NCBI GenBank assembly: GCA_000720535.1
Contig: JOAZ01000007.1
Span: forward strand, 124,001-188,000
Reading direction: 5' to 3'
DNA: 64,000 nt
DNA from: Streptomyces halstedii
Lineage (GTDB): Bacteria; Actinomycetota; Actinomycetes; Streptomycetales; Streptomycetaceae
The notes beneath the pieces are model-generated. The model had not been told where the DNA came from, ran no database searches, and saw only the letters and a list, made by a program, of their open reading frames with translations. This document shows, piece after piece, positions 1 to 8,686 of the stretch (the stretch's first letter is position 1; each line of letters starts with the position of its first letter). A program made the position numbers and the translations under genes.

Positions 1-1
1 C

Positions 2-934
2 CTCGGCCGCCCGCTGGAGCACGCGCTGCCCCTGGAAGACCTCAAGGGCCGCCGCTGGTGGACCCTGACCGACCCGTACGGCGGACTCGTCACCCGGGTC
101 GGACAGCCCGAGCGCGGCCTGCTCCTGCCGGGCGGCCGTGAGGTGCTGGTCTCCGCCCGGTACGTACGCGACACCCCGAAGGGCCCGGTGCGCCGGGTCG
201 TCGTCTCGCTGCGCGGCACCGAGGCCCGCCGGCGCTCCGAGCGCAGCGACGCCGAGCTGATCGCCACGGTCGCCCACGAACTGCGCTCCCCGCTGACCTC
301 CGTCAAGGGGTTCACCGCGACACTGCTGGCCAAATGGGAGCGCTTCACCGACGACCAGAAGCGGCTGATGCTGGAGACCGTCGACGCCGACGCCAACCGG
401 GTCACCCGCCTCATCGCGGAACTGCTCGACATCTCCCGTATCGACTCCGGCCGGCTGGAGCTGCGCCGTCAGCCCGTGGACCTCTCCGCCGCCGTCGAGC
501 GCCACGTCCAGGCCCTCACCGCGGCCGGGCAGGCGCCCGACCGGTTCCTCGTACGCACCCGGCAGCCGCTGCCCGATCTCTGGGCGGACCCGGACAAGGT
601 GGACCAGGTCCTGGGCAACCTCCTGGAAAACGCGGTGCGCCACGGCGAGGGAACCGTCACCATCGACATCGCACCCGCACCCGGCGGGAGCGGCGAGGGT
701 GGAACGGCGGTCACCGTGAGCGACGAGGGTCCCGGCATCCCCGAGGAATCGATGGGCCGCGTCTTCACCCGCTTCTGGCGGGGCAGCAAGCGCGGCGGGA
801 CCGGCCTCGGCCTGTACATCGTCAAGGGCATCGTCGAGGCGCACGGCGGCGGTATCACCGTCGGCCGGGGGCCCGGCGGCGGCGCCGAATTCCGATTTGT
901 CCTGCCCGTGAGCACGCCGGCCTACCTGAGCTGA
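2..934 (+). CDS. Sensor histidine kinase, 5'-truncated by the window
   Basis: The reading frame is open from base 2, so the true start lies before the window. The visible part begins with a PAS-like stretch (RPLEHALPLEDLKGRRWW). A classical HisKA/HATPase_c core follows: the H-box VAHELRSPLTSVKGF has its phospho-acceptor His at bases 275-277, then N-box LLENAVRHG, G1 box DEGPGIPEE and G2 box GTGLGLYIVKG. It should autophosphorylate and pass phosphate to a response regulator, but no regulator gene is adjacent in the window. No membrane segment is visible in this part. The kinase assignment is secure; the stimulus is unknown. It ends 112 bases before pheS on the same strand. Confidence 0.9.
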   Translation, partial: LGRPLEHALPLEDLKGRRWWTLTDPYGGLVTRVGQPERGLLLPGGREVLVSARYVRDTPKGPVRRVVVSLRGTEARRRSERSDAELIATVAHELRSPLTSVKGFTATLLAKWERFTDDQKRLMLETVDADANRVTRLIAELLDISRIDSGRLELRRQPVDLSAAVERHVQALTAAGQAPDRFLVRTRQPLPDLWADPDKVDQVLGNLLENAVRHGEGTVTIDIAPAPGGSGEGGTAVTVSDEGPGIPEESMGRVFTRFWRGSKRGGTGLGLYIVKGIVEAHGGGITVGRGPGGGAEFRFVLPVSTPAYLS

Positions 935-1046
935 GCGGCCACGGGCCTCCTCGCCCCCCGGCGGCCCGTAGACTGGATTTTTGGCACCTTTGCGTCCTCA
1001 GTCGTCCAGCCAGGTCGCCACCAGCCAATCGGAAGCACGGGAAGAG

Positions 1047-2174
1047 ATGTCGGCACCGAACAAGTCGTACGACCCGGTCGAGGTCGAGGCACTGAAACCG
1101 GAAGAGATCGAGCGCATGCGGGACGAGGCGTTCGCCGCCTTCGCCGCCGCGGGTGACCTCGACGCGCTCGCCCAGGCGAAGACCGCGCACACGGGCGGCA
1201 CCTCGCCCCTGTCGCTCGCCAACCGGGAGATCGGGGCCCTGCCGCCGCAGGCCAAGGCCGAGGCGGGCAAGCGCGTGGGCCAGGCCCGCGGCGCCGTCTC
1301 CAAGGCGCTGGCCGCCCGCCAGGCGGAGCTGGAGGCCGAGCGTGACGCCCGGGTCCTGGTCGAGGAGGCGGTGGACGTCACCCTGCCCTACGACCGCACC
1401 CCGGCGGGCGCCCGCCACCCCCTGACGACCTTCATGGAGCGCGTCGCGGACGTCTTCGTCGCCATGGGCTACGAGGTCGCCGAGGGCCCCGAGGCCGAGG
1501 CGGAGTGGTTCAACTTCGACGCCCTGAACTTCGTGCCCGACCACCCGGCGCGGCAGATGCAGGACACCTTCTTCGTCCAGGGCGCCGACGGCGCGAAGAA
1601 CGACGAGTCCGGTGTCGTCCTGCGCACGCACACCTCGCCGGTCCAGGCCCGCGCGCTGCTCGACCGCGAGCCCCCCGTCTACGTGGTCTGCCCCGGCCGG
1701 GTCTACCGCACCGACGAGCTCGACGCCACGCACACCCCGGTCTTCCACCAGATCGAGCTGCTCGCCGTCGACGAGGGCCTCACCATGGCCGACCTCAAGG
1801 GCACCCTCGACCACATGGTCCAGGCGCTCTTCGGGCCGGACATGAAGACCCGGCTGCGGCCCAACTACTTCCCGTTCACCGAGCCGTCCGCCGAGATGGA
1901 CATGGTCTGCTACGTCTGCCGCGGCGCGTCCGTCGGCAACCCGGACCGCCCCTGCCGCACCTGCGGCAGCGAGGGCTGGATCGAGCTCGGCGGCTGCGGC
2001 ATGGTCAACCCCAAGGTGCTCGTCGCCTGCGGCGTGGACCCCGAGAAGTACAGCGGATTCGCCTTCGGGTTCGGCATCGAACGGATGCTGATGTTCCGTC
2101 ACAACGTAGAAGACATGCGAGACATGGTCGAAGGTGACGTCCGTTTCACCCGGCCGTTCGGGATGGAGATCTGA
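1047..2174 (+). CDS. pheS: Phenylalanine--tRNA ligase alpha subunit
   Basis: Cytosolic class II aminoacyl-tRNA synthetase subunit of 375 residues. With PheT it forms the (alpha-beta)2 enzyme that charges tRNA-Phe. Visible family features are the N-terminal coiled-coil region (about residues 1-90), the motif 2 area with RTHTSPVQ and [18 protein letters not shown], and motif 3 near the C-terminus ([16 protein letters not shown]). The ATG at 1047 gives the usual length and N-terminus; an in-frame ATG at 981 would add 22 unlikely residues. A -10-like TAGACT lies at 969-974 without a clear -35. The stop codon overlaps the pheT ATG by one base (TGATG), so the pair is translationally coupled. Confidence 0.97.
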   Translation: MSAPNKSYDPVEVEALKPEEIERMRDEAFAAFAAAGDLDALAQAKTAHTGGTSPLSLANREIGALPPQAKAEAGKRVGQARGAVSKALAARQAELEAERDARVLVEEAVDVTLPYDRTPAGARHPLTTFMERVADVFVAMGYEVAEGPEAEAEWFNFDALNFVPDHPARQMQDTFFVQGADGAKNDESGVVLRTHTSPVQARALLDREPPVYVVCPGRVYRTDELDATHTPVFHQIELLAVDEGLTMADLKGTLDHMVQALFGPDMKTRLRPNYFPFTEPSAEMDMVCYVCRGASVGNPDRPCRTCGSEGWIELGGCGMVNPKVLVACGVDPEKYSGFAFGFGIERMLMFRHNVEDMRDMVEGDVRFTRPFGMEI

Positions 2175-4726
2175 TGCGCGTCCCGCTTTCCTGGCTGCGG
2201 GAGTACGTCGACCTGCCGGCGACGGAGACCGGCCGTGACGTACAGGCCGAGCTGGTGGCCCTGGGCCTTGAGGTGGAAACCGTCGAGCGGACCGGCGACG
2301 GGCTCAAGGGCCCGCTGGTCGTCGGACAGGTGCTGACCATCGAGGAGCTGGAGGGCTTCAAGAAGCCCATCCGCTTCTGCACCGTGGACGTCGGCGACGC
2401 CAACGGCACCGGCGAGCCGCAGGAGATCGTCTGCGGCGCCCGCAACTTCTCGGTCGGCGACAAGGTCGTCGTGGTCCTGCCGGGCGCCGTCCTGCCCGGC
2501 GACTTCGCGATCTCCGCCCGCAAGACGTACGGCAAGACCTCGCACGGCATGATCTGCTCCACCGACGAGCTGGGCATGGGCGACGACGGCACGCACGGCA
2601 TCATCGTGCTGCCGCCGGAGTACGAGCCGGGCACCGACGCGATCGAGCTGCTCCAGCTCGTCGACGAGATCCTGGACATCGCCGTCACCCCGGACCGCGG
2701 CTACTGTCTGTCGATGCGCGGTGTCGCCCGCGAGACCGCCATCGCCTACGGTCTGCCGCTGCGCGACCCGGCGCTGCTGGACGTGCCCGCGCCGAACGCC
2801 TTCGGCTACCCGGTCCAGGTGTCCGACCCGATCGGATGCAGCCGGTTCACCGCCCGTACGGTCACCGGGCTGCGGCCCGAGGCCCGCTCCCCGATCTGGA
2901 TGCGGCGCCGCCTCCAGAAGGCCGGGATGCGCCCGATCTCGCTCGCCGTGGACGTCACCAACTACGTGATGCTCGAACTCGGCCAGCCGCTGCACGCCTA
3001 CGACCGCAGCCGTGTCGAGGGCCCCGTCGGGGTGCGCCGCGCCCGGCAGGGCGAGAAGCTCACCACGCTCGACGGCACCGTGCGGGTGCTGGACGCCGAG
3101 GACCTGGTCATCACCGACGAGCGCGGGCCGATCGGCCTCGCGGGCGTCATGGGCGGCGCCCACACCGAGATCGCCGACGCGGCCACCGAGGACGCCGGGA
3201 CGACCGAGGTCGTCATCGAGGCGGCGCACTTCGACGCGCTCTCGATCGCCCGGACCGCCCGCCGCCACAAGCTGTCCTCCGAGGCGTCCAAGCGCTTCGA
3301 GCGCGGCGTCGACCCGCAGGCGGCCGCCGCCGCCGCGCAGCGCACCGTGGACCTGCTGGTCCTCCTCGCGGGCGGTACGGCGGAGGCGGGCGTCACGGAG
3401 ATCAGCGCCCCGTCCGCGCCCCGCACCGTCGCCATGCCGGCCGACCACCCCGACAAGGTCGCCGGGGTGTCCTACGGCCGCGAGACCGTCGTACGCCGCC
3501 TCCAGGAGGTCGGCTGCGACGTCTACGGGCAGGACGAGCTGATCGTCACGGTGCCGTCCTGGCGCCCCGACCTCGCCGCGCCGAACGACCTCGCCGAAGA
3601 GGTCATCCGGCTGGAGGGGTACGAGAACCTGCCCTCCACCCTGCCCACCCCGCCGTCCGGGCGCGGCCTGACCGAGCGCCAGCGGCTGCACCGCCGCGTC
3701 GGCCGCGCGCTGGCCGGGGCCGGTTACGTCGAGGCGCTCAGCTACCCGTTCATCGGTGAGACCGTCCTCGACCAGCTCGGTGTGGAGAAGGACGACCCCC
3801 GCCGCCGTACGGTGCGGCTCGTCAACCCGCTCTCCGACGAGGAACCCTCGCTGCGCACCACGCTGCTGCCGGGGCTGCTCGGCGCGCTGCGGCGCAACGA
3901 CGGCCGGGGCAGTCACGACCTGGCGCTCTTCGAGACCGGCCTCGTCTTCCTCCCCCGGGCGCTCGATGCCGGCCGGGCGGCGGAGACCGTGGCGACCGGC
4001 GAGGGCGTCCGGGCCGCCCGGCTGCCCGTCGACCGCCGGCCCAGCGACACGGAGATCGCCGGGCTGGACGAGACGCTCCCGCACCAGCCGCGCCGCGCCG
4101 CCGTCGTCCTCGCGGGCGCCCGTGAGCAGGCCGGCTGGTGGGGCAAGGGCCGCCCCGCGACCTGGGCGGACGCCGTCGAGGCGGCACGCACCGTCGCCGC
4201 CGAGGCGGGCGTCGAGCTGATCGTCCGCGCCGACCGGCACGCGCCGTGGCACCCGGGCCGGTGCGCCGCCCTCCACGTCGTGGTGGACGGCCAGGAGGTC
4301 CTGTGCGGGTACGCGGGCGAACTGCACCCGCGCGTCGTCAAGGAGCTCCACCTGCCGGAGCGGACCTGCGCCATGGAGATCGAGCTCGACGTCCTGGAGC
4401 GGGCCGCCGACGGTGTGCTCCAGGCGCCGAGGATCTCCGCCTTCCCGGTGGCGACCCAGGACGTGGCGCTGGTCGTCGGCACCGAGGTGCCCGCCGACGT
4501 GGTGGAGAGGGCCCTGCGCGAGGGCGCCGGTCCGCTGCTCGAATCGCTGCGGCTGTTCGACGTCTTCACCGGCGAGCAGCTCGGCGAGGGCCGGAAGTCC
4601 CTGGCGTACGCGCTGCGCTTCCGCGCCCCGGACCGCACGCTGACCGTCGAGGAGGCCACCGCGGCCCGTGACGGCGCGGTCGCCCTGGCCGCCGAGCGCA
4701 CCGGCGCGGTGCTGCGCGGCGCCTGA
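2174..4726 (+). CDS. pheT: Phenylalanine--tRNA ligase beta subunit
   Basis: Beta subunit of 850 residues, full length for actinobacteria. In order it shows the EMAP-type tRNA-binding OB domain (about residues 40-150), the B3/B4 editing region, the B5 DNA-binding-like domain, a catalytic-like core and the C-terminal ferredoxin-fold anticodon-binding domain (about residues 755-850, starting [16 protein letters not shown]). It binds tRNA-Phe and edits Tyr-tRNA-Phe. It begins one base into the pheS stop codon and is followed by two strong hairpins, so pheST looks like a closed two-gene operon. No T-box or obvious leader peptide was recognised upstream of pheS. Confidence 0.97.
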   Translation: MRVPLSWLREYVDLPATETGRDVQAELVALGLEVETVERTGDGLKGPLVVGQVLTIEELEGFKKPIRFCTVDVGDANGTGEPQEIVCGARNFSVGDKVVVVLPGAVLPGDFAISARKTYGKTSHGMICSTDELGMGDDGTHGIIVLPPEYEPGTDAIELLQLVDEILDIAVTPDRGYCLSMRGVARETAIAYGLPLRDPALLDVPAPNAFGYPVQVSDPIGCSRFTARTVTGLRPEARSPIWMRRRLQKAGMRPISLAVDVTNYVMLELGQPLHAYDRSRVEGPVGVRRARQGEKLTTLDGTVRVLDAEDLVITDERGPIGLAGVMGGAHTEIADAATEDAGTTEVVIEAAHFDALSIARTARRHKLSSEASKRFERGVDPQAAAAAAQRTVDLLVLLAGGTAEAGVTEISAPSAPRTVAMPADHPDKVAGVSYGRETVVRRLQEVGCDVYGQDELIVTVPSWRPDLAAPNDLAEEVIRLEGYENLPSTLPTPPSGRGLTERQRLHRRVGRALAGAGYVEALSYPFIGETVLDQLGVEKDDPRRRTVRLVNPLSDEEPSLRTTLLPGLLGALRRNDGRGSHDLALFETGLVFLPRALDAGRAAETVATGEGVRAARLPVDRRPSDTEIAGLDETLPHQPRRAAVVLAGAREQAGWWGKGRPATWADAVEAARTVAAEAGVELIVRADRHAPWHPGRCAALHVVVDGQEVLCGYAGELHPRVVKELHLPERTCAMEIELDVLERAADGVLQAPRISAFPVATQDVALVVGTEVPADVVERALREGAGPLLESLRLFDVFTGEQLGEGRKSLAYALRFRAPDRTLTVEEATAARDGAVALAAERTGAVLRGA

Positions 4727-4749
4727 CCCGGCACCGTCCACCGCTCCAC

Positions 4750-4784
4750 CACGGCCCGCCGCCGCACACGCGCGGCGGGCCGTG
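4750..4784 (+). terminator. Hairpin terminator after pheT
   Basis: A perfect 13-bp inverted repeat (CACGGCCCGCCGC at 4750-4762 and its complement at 4772-4784) with a 9-base loop lies 23 bases after the pheT stop. There is no T-tract, as is usual in Streptomyces. Confidence 0.75.
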
Positions 4785-4835
4785 GCGCACCCGGAGCGGG
4801 GGCGTGACCGCGTCACGCGCGGTCGCACAGAAGTC

Positions 4836-4872
4836 AGGAGGGGCGCATCCGGCCACCGGATGCGCCCCTCCT
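4836..4872 (+). terminator. Second, longer hairpin terminator after pheT
   Basis: A perfect 17-bp inverted repeat (arms 4836-4852 and 4856-4872) with a 3-base CCA loop. With the hairpin at 4750-4784 it makes a tandem terminator that insulates pheST from the regulator gene at 5202. The rest of the gap to 5145 holds nothing else recognised. Confidence 0.85.
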
Positions 4873-5145
4873 CCTGTCTCGCCGGACGGCCAGGGGACCG
4901 CACACGGGCCCGGGATCCCGGCCCCACAACCACCCTCCTGTCATCGGCAGTGGGCTCGTGCGATCCGGCGCCGTCCGCCCCGCCTCGGAGTGTCGGGCAG
5001 GCCGGCGGAACGAACGGCGCGGATACGGGTCGTCGGACGGTACGAGGGGGAGCCGACGACCCGGCCGCCTCTTGCGAGACGTTCATTCAAGCGGCCGGGC
5101 CCCCCGGCGCGGCAGAGCGCACAGCAGGAGGGTTCGGGCATTTGG

Positions 5146-5175
5146 TTCACACCCCGTGTGAATCACCCCTAAGCT
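5146..5175 (+). promoter_or_regulatory. Promoter with palindromic operator before the TPR regulator
   Basis: TTCACA (5146-5151) and TAAGCT (5170-5175), 18 bases apart, resemble a sigma-70-type -35/-10 pair. The -35 sits inside an inverted repeat, TTCACAC-CCC-GTGTGAA (5146-5162), which suggests repression or autoregulation of the gene starting at 5202. Confidence 0.55.
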
Positions 5176-5201
5176 CGTCCTGACGCGCACCTGGGGGGGC
5201 G

Positions 5202-6542
5202 ATGGAGCCCAATGTCCTGCTCGAATCCCTGATCGACGAGGCGGGTGTGTCCCGTGCCGGACTCGCCGGTCACATCAACCTGGCCGGCCGCGCCCGCGGG
5301 CTGACCCTGCGATACGAGCACACGGCGGTCGCCCGCTGGCTCAAGGGCCAGCGCCCCCGGGGCCAGGTCCCCGACCTGATCTGCGAGGTCCTGGCCGGAC
5401 GGCTGCACCGGCCCGTCACCCTCGACGACATCGGCATGGGCCCGGCCGGGCGCCACGCGGCGACGCCGTCCACGGGACTCCCGGGGTTCGTGGAGCACGC
5501 CACCGCCCTGTGGCGCTCCGACGAACAGCGGCGCCCCCGGCTCGCCGACGCCCCGGTCCTGACCGGCACGACGGCGGTGATGCCCGTCTGGGAGTGGGAG
5601 AACCCGCCGGAGGACACCGACGTCTCGCGCCCCGGCCCCTGCCGGGTGAGCGCCGCCGACATAGAGACCCTGCGCGCCGCCCGCACCCACTACGAGCAGA
5701 TGTACCGGAAGGCCGGGGGCATCGCGACCAGACCCCGGGTGGTCAAGTTCCTCACCACCGAGACCGCCCCCCTGCTGCGCGGCGGATACGACGACGCCCT
5801 GGGGCGCCGGCTGCACCGGGCGGTCGGCGGCCTGGTCGCGGTCGCCGGTATCTGCGCGTACGACGCGGACGCCCACGGCCTCGCGCAGCGCTACTTCCAC
5901 CAGGCCCTGCGCCTGGCGAAGGCCAGCGGTGACCGGGGGCTCGGCGGCTATGTGATCGCCCTGCTGGTCAACCAGTCGCTGTTCCTGGCCGACCACCGAG
6001 GGGCCGTCGCCTTCGCCGAGGCAGCGCTGCGGGCGGCGGGCCCGCAGCTCACCCCGGCCCTGGCCGCCGACCTCTACGCGATGCAGGCCAAGGCCTACGC
6101 GCGGCTCGGTGACACCCGCAACGCCCTGGAGCGCATCCACCGCGCCGAGTCGGAGGCCGGACGGATCAGCCCGGGGAGGGAGCCGGAGGAGACGGGATAC
6201 GTCCAGCCCGGCCTGGTCGACGTGCAGGTGGCGGAGGCGCTGCTGGGCCTCGGGGACCTCACCGGGGCCCGGGAGCACGCCTCGGCGGCCGTACGCTCCC
6301 CGGCGCACGCGCGCGGCCGGGTGCACCGGCTCGCCCTGCTCGCCCATCTCGAACTGCTCCAGGGGGAGGCCGAGCGGGCGGCCGGAACCGCCCGCGAAAT
6401 GGCCGAACACGCCCGGGGCATGGAATCCCGGCGCCTGCGGGACCGGCTGCGCGTGGTCCGGGAACTCCTGGCCACCAGCGGGTGTGCGGACGCCGACGCG
6501 GCGGCGGACGTCATCGACGGGGCGCTGCGCGTGCCTCTGTGA
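5202..6542 (+). CDS. TPR-type transcriptional regulator, NsdA-like
   Basis: A 446-residue cytosolic protein. The first 80 residues contain an atypical helix-turn-helix (LLESLIDEAGVSRAGLAGHIN ... HTAVARWLKGQRPRG), typical of Streptomyces regulators related to NsdA. The rest is helical with TPR-like repeats: GLAQRYFHQALRLAKASGD, AKAYARLGDTRNALERIHRAE and LLGLGDLTGAREHASAAV. Such proteins usually affect development or antibiotic production, but this one's targets cannot be read from the sequence. The start is the ATG after a G-rich RBS, 27 bases downstream of the -10-like hexamer. The palindrome upstream suggests autoregulation. Assignment to the NsdA family is by overall resemblance only. Confidence 0.75.
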   Translation: MEPNVLLESLIDEAGVSRAGLAGHINLAGRARGLTLRYEHTAVARWLKGQRPRGQVPDLICEVLAGRLHRPVTLDDIGMGPAGRHAATPSTGLPGFVEHATALWRSDEQRRPRLADAPVLTGTTAVMPVWEWENPPEDTDVSRPGPCRVSAADIETLRAARTHYEQMYRKAGGIATRPRVVKFLTTETAPLLRGGYDDALGRRLHRAVGGLVAVAGICAYDADAHGLAQRYFHQALRLAKASGDRGLGGYVIALLVNQSLFLADHRGAVAFAEAALRAAGPQLTPALAADLYAMQAKAYARLGDTRNALERIHRAESEAGRISPGREPEETGYVQPGLVDVQVAEALLGLGDLTGAREHASAAVRSPAHARGRVHRLALLAHLELLQGEAERAAGTAREMAEHARGMESRRLRDRLRVVRELLATSGCADADAAADVIDGALRVPL

Positions 6543-6630
6543 GCCGCCCCGGACCGGTCTGCGCGCGTTCCCCGGAGTGAACCGTTCCTGTTCGGATGTT
6601 GCCACCAATCAGCCGGAAGGTGGCAGAACT

Positions 6631-7161
6631 GTGCAGTGGGCGAATCTGAACGAACAGACCGTGTATGAGAATCGCTGGTTCCAGGTCAATCTGGCGGACG
6701 TGGCACTCCCCGACGGCCGGCACCTCGACCACTTCCTCATCAGACTGCGCCCCGTGGCCGCGGCGACGGTCGTCAACGAGGCCAACGAGGTGCTGCTGCT
6801 CTGGCGGCACCGCTTCATCACCGACAGCTGGGGCTGGGAACTGGCCGCCGGTGTGGTCGAGGACGGTGAGGACGTCGCCGTCGCGGCGGCCCGGGAGATG
6901 GAGGAGGAGACCGGCTGGCGCCCCGGCGAGCTGAGCCCGCTGATGACCGTCGAGCCGGCCAACGGACTCATCGACTCCCGCCACCACCTCTTCTGGACGC
7001 GGGAGGCCGTCTACACCGGCCCACCGGCGGACGGCTTCGAGTCCTCGCGCCGTGAGTGGGTGCCCCTGAAGCTGGTCCCCGACATGATCGCGCGCGGCGA
7101 GATACCGGCGGCCAACATGGCGGCCGCCCTGCTGATGCTCCGCCACATGCTGCTGGGCTGA
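6631..7161 (+). CDS. NUDIX hydrolase
   Basis: A 176-residue protein with a complete Nudix box (G-x5-E-x7-REMEEETGW-R, within GVVEDGEDVAVAAAREMEEETGWR broken across residues about 70-95), which binds Mg2+ and hydrolyses nucleoside diphosphate-X substrates. The N-terminus resembles ADP-ribose/ADP-sugar pyrophosphatases (YENRWFQVNLADVALPDG). The GTG start at 6631 follows GGAAGG at 6615-6620; the longer frame upstream overlaps the preceding gene in another frame and is not coding. It lies 88 bases after the TPR regulator and may be cotranscribed with it. A hairpin follows its stop. The substrate is not determinable. Confidence 0.88.
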   Translation: MQWANLNEQTVYENRWFQVNLADVALPDGRHLDHFLIRLRPVAAATVVNEANEVLLLWRHRFITDSWGWELAAGVVEDGEDVAVAAAREMEEETGWRPGELSPLMTVEPANGLIDSRHHLFWTREAVYTGPPADGFESSRREWVPLKLVPDMIARGEIPAANMAAALLMLRHMLLG

Positions 7162-7176
7162 GCGGCCCCCGCGACG

Positions 7177-7212
7177 CCGGAGGCCGACCGGATCACTCCG
7201 GCCGGCCTCCGG
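7177..7212 (+). terminator. Hairpin terminator after the NUDIX gene
   Basis: Arms 7177-7191 and 7198-7212 pair over 15 bases with one mismatch around a 6-base loop. It also lies just past the duplicated dehydrogenase 3' end, so it may have served that gene on the minus strand before the element arrived. Confidence 0.75.
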
Positions 7213-7259
7213 TACGGGTACGGGCGGGGGCGCGCGGGGAGTACGCGCCGGGGCGCGGG

Positions 7260-7360
7260 TCAGGCGTACGCGTAGAACCCCGAGCCCGTCTTGCGGCCGA
7301 GGCGGCCCGCGTCCACCATGCGCTGGAGCAGCGGGGGAGCGGTGTACAGCGGTTCCTTGT
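7260..7360 (-). pseudogene. Remnant of the 3' end of the 3-hydroxyacyl-CoA dehydrogenase gene (left att repeat)
   Basis: These 101 bases match 12845-12945, the last 33 codons and stop of the intact dehydrogenase gene, at 95 of 101 positions and in the same orientation. Five of the six differences are synonymous; the sixth changes Ala to Thr (LYTAPP against LYAAPP). The fragment has no start and is followed at once by unrelated sequence. The silent pattern means the two copies diverged as working gene ends, as expected if an element carrying a foreign 3' end integrated and displaced this original end. Confidence 0.85.
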
Positions 7361-7361
7361 G

Positions 7362-7389
7362 GATACCGCATGCCTTCGGTGATACCGCA
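7362..7389. repeat. Short direct repeat beside the left att repeat
   Basis: GATACCGCA occurs at 7362-7370 and again at 7381-7389, immediately inside the left element border. Short direct repeats beside a crossover site can be recombinase arm sites, but here the match is only nine bases and the role is a guess. Confidence 0.3.
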
Positions 7390-7470
7390 CAGGCGACGAG
7401 CCGTCAGCCCCTACGACACCACGAGTTCAACCTCAGTAGTTCCCTACGGCGGGCCTCCCACCCCGAGTTG

Positions 7471-7962
7471 TCAGAGCAGGTGCAGGTTGGGTGCCTGCGC
7501 GGCGTTCGAGTATTCGGGCAGTGCTACGACAGCCACGCCGGCGTCCTCAAGGGTCTCGGTGCCATCGGCGCCGACGACGAACGTATCCGGTTCGCTCCAA
7601 GCGGTGACGACGCGGCGGAGGCCCACGTCGCGGATGAGCTGGGCGCAGGGGCGAGGCCGGGATGCCCGTCTGGCGCAGGGCTCCAGGGAGCTGTAGATCG
7701 TGGCGGTCGCGAGCCGGACGTCCTCGGCGGGGAGCTTGGCGAGGGCCCCTTCCTCAGCATGGTCGTGAGGGTCGCTTTCACGGGAGTAGCCGCGGGCGAG
7801 TTCGGTCCCGTCGGCCGCGACGATGACCGCCCCCACGCTGAAGGCGGTCTCCGAAGGTGGGCAGAGGGCGGCCAGCTCACAGGCAAGGGCGAGCCAGTTC
7901 CGGTCTGCGGTGTTGGGCTCGCGGCCGGTGCCGGGGGCGCCGGCTGAAGGGGTGGTGCTCAT
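7471..7962 (-). CDS. RibD-like cytidine/deoxycytidylate deaminase-family protein
   Basis: A 163-residue deaminase-fold protein with the zinc signature HAEEGAL ... SSLEPCARRASRPRPCAQL. The HAE Glu is the proton shuttle, and His plus two Cys bind zinc. It matches the N-terminal deaminase half of RibD, which acts on diaminohydroxy-phosphoribosylaminopyrimidine, but it is a separate gene in an accessory element, so the substrate may differ from the riboflavin intermediate. Its ATG overlaps the stop of the upstream reductase gene (ATGA), and it ends a minus-strand operon of regulator, reductase and deaminase. Confidence 0.82.
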   Translation of the reverse strand: MSTTPSAGAPGTGREPNTADRNWLALACELAALCPPSETAFSVGAVIVAADGTELARGYSRESDPHDHAEEGALAKLPAEDVRLATATIYSSLEPCARRASRPRPCAQLIRDVGLRRVVTAWSEPDTFVVGADGTETLEDAGVAVVALPEYSNAAQAPNLHLL

Positions 7963-8657
7963 CGGGGCTCCGTCGAGGTGTCCTTGGGGGCGTACCTCAG
8001 GAGTACCACGTCACCGATCTGGCGGGTCTCCAGGAGCCGGAGGCGGGCGGCTGGACCGCCGGGGTAGCTCGCGGGGCCGAGCATTCTTACCGCGTCGAAC
8101 TGGCCGACCAGGAGCGGGGCGATGACGAGTTGGAGTTCGTCGGCGAGAGCTGCTTCGAGGAGCTGTGTGTGAACGGTGCCCCCGCCTTCGACCATGAGTC
8201 GCTTGACGGCGTACTTGTCACCGAGGATGTCGAGCGCGGCCGGTCATACGGCCTCGGCGGGGACGCTCTGCACGGTAGCCAGGTCACCGAGGTTGGCGCG
8301 AGCCTTCGCGGTGGCCTCGTGGCCCACGGCGAGGACGAGCTTGTCTCCGCCGTGGTGCCAGAACTTCCAGTCGGGATCAAGGTCGCCTGTGCCGGTGATG
8401 GTGGCCTTAAGCGGGTACTCGGGCTCGCCGGCGGCGACTCGGGACGCCCTGTGTTCCGCCGAGTTGACGAGGAGGCGGGGGTTGTCGGCGCGGAGTGTGC
8501 CGGCGCCGACAAGGATCGCGTCGACACTGGCTCGTACGGAGTCGACGCGCTCGAAGTCCTCCTTGTTGGAGAGCAGGAGCCGGTCCTCGCCCGGGCGGGT
8601 GTCGAGGTGGCCGTCGATCGATACAGCTGCGGACAGCAGGACGTACGGGCGGGGCAC
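7959..8657 (-). pseudogene. RibD C-terminal-like reductase, interrupted by an in-frame TGA
   Basis: Two blocks in the same frame make one RibD-C/dihydrofolate-reductase-like protein. Residues 1-137 (GTG start at 8657, GGAG upstream) include the family motifs SIDGHLD and VGAGTLRADNP. After the TGA at 8246-8244 the frame continues PAALDILGDKYAVKRLMVEGGGTVHTQ without a shift, and MVEGGG is the conserved NADPH-region motif. A single CGA-to-TGA change would explain it. As written, translation yields a 137-residue truncated protein, and an internal ATG at 8195 could start a 78-residue C-terminal piece. It lies 29 bases after the XRE/TPR regulator. Sequencing error or readthrough cannot be excluded. 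Confidence 0.8.
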
Positions 8658-8686
8658 GGTATCTCCAGGCGGTGTACGCGGGTGAG

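Noticed and set aside
2099-5086. 995-residue minus-strand frame opposite pheT
   Set aside because: Antisense to pheT, Arg/Gly/Val-rich, no family features.
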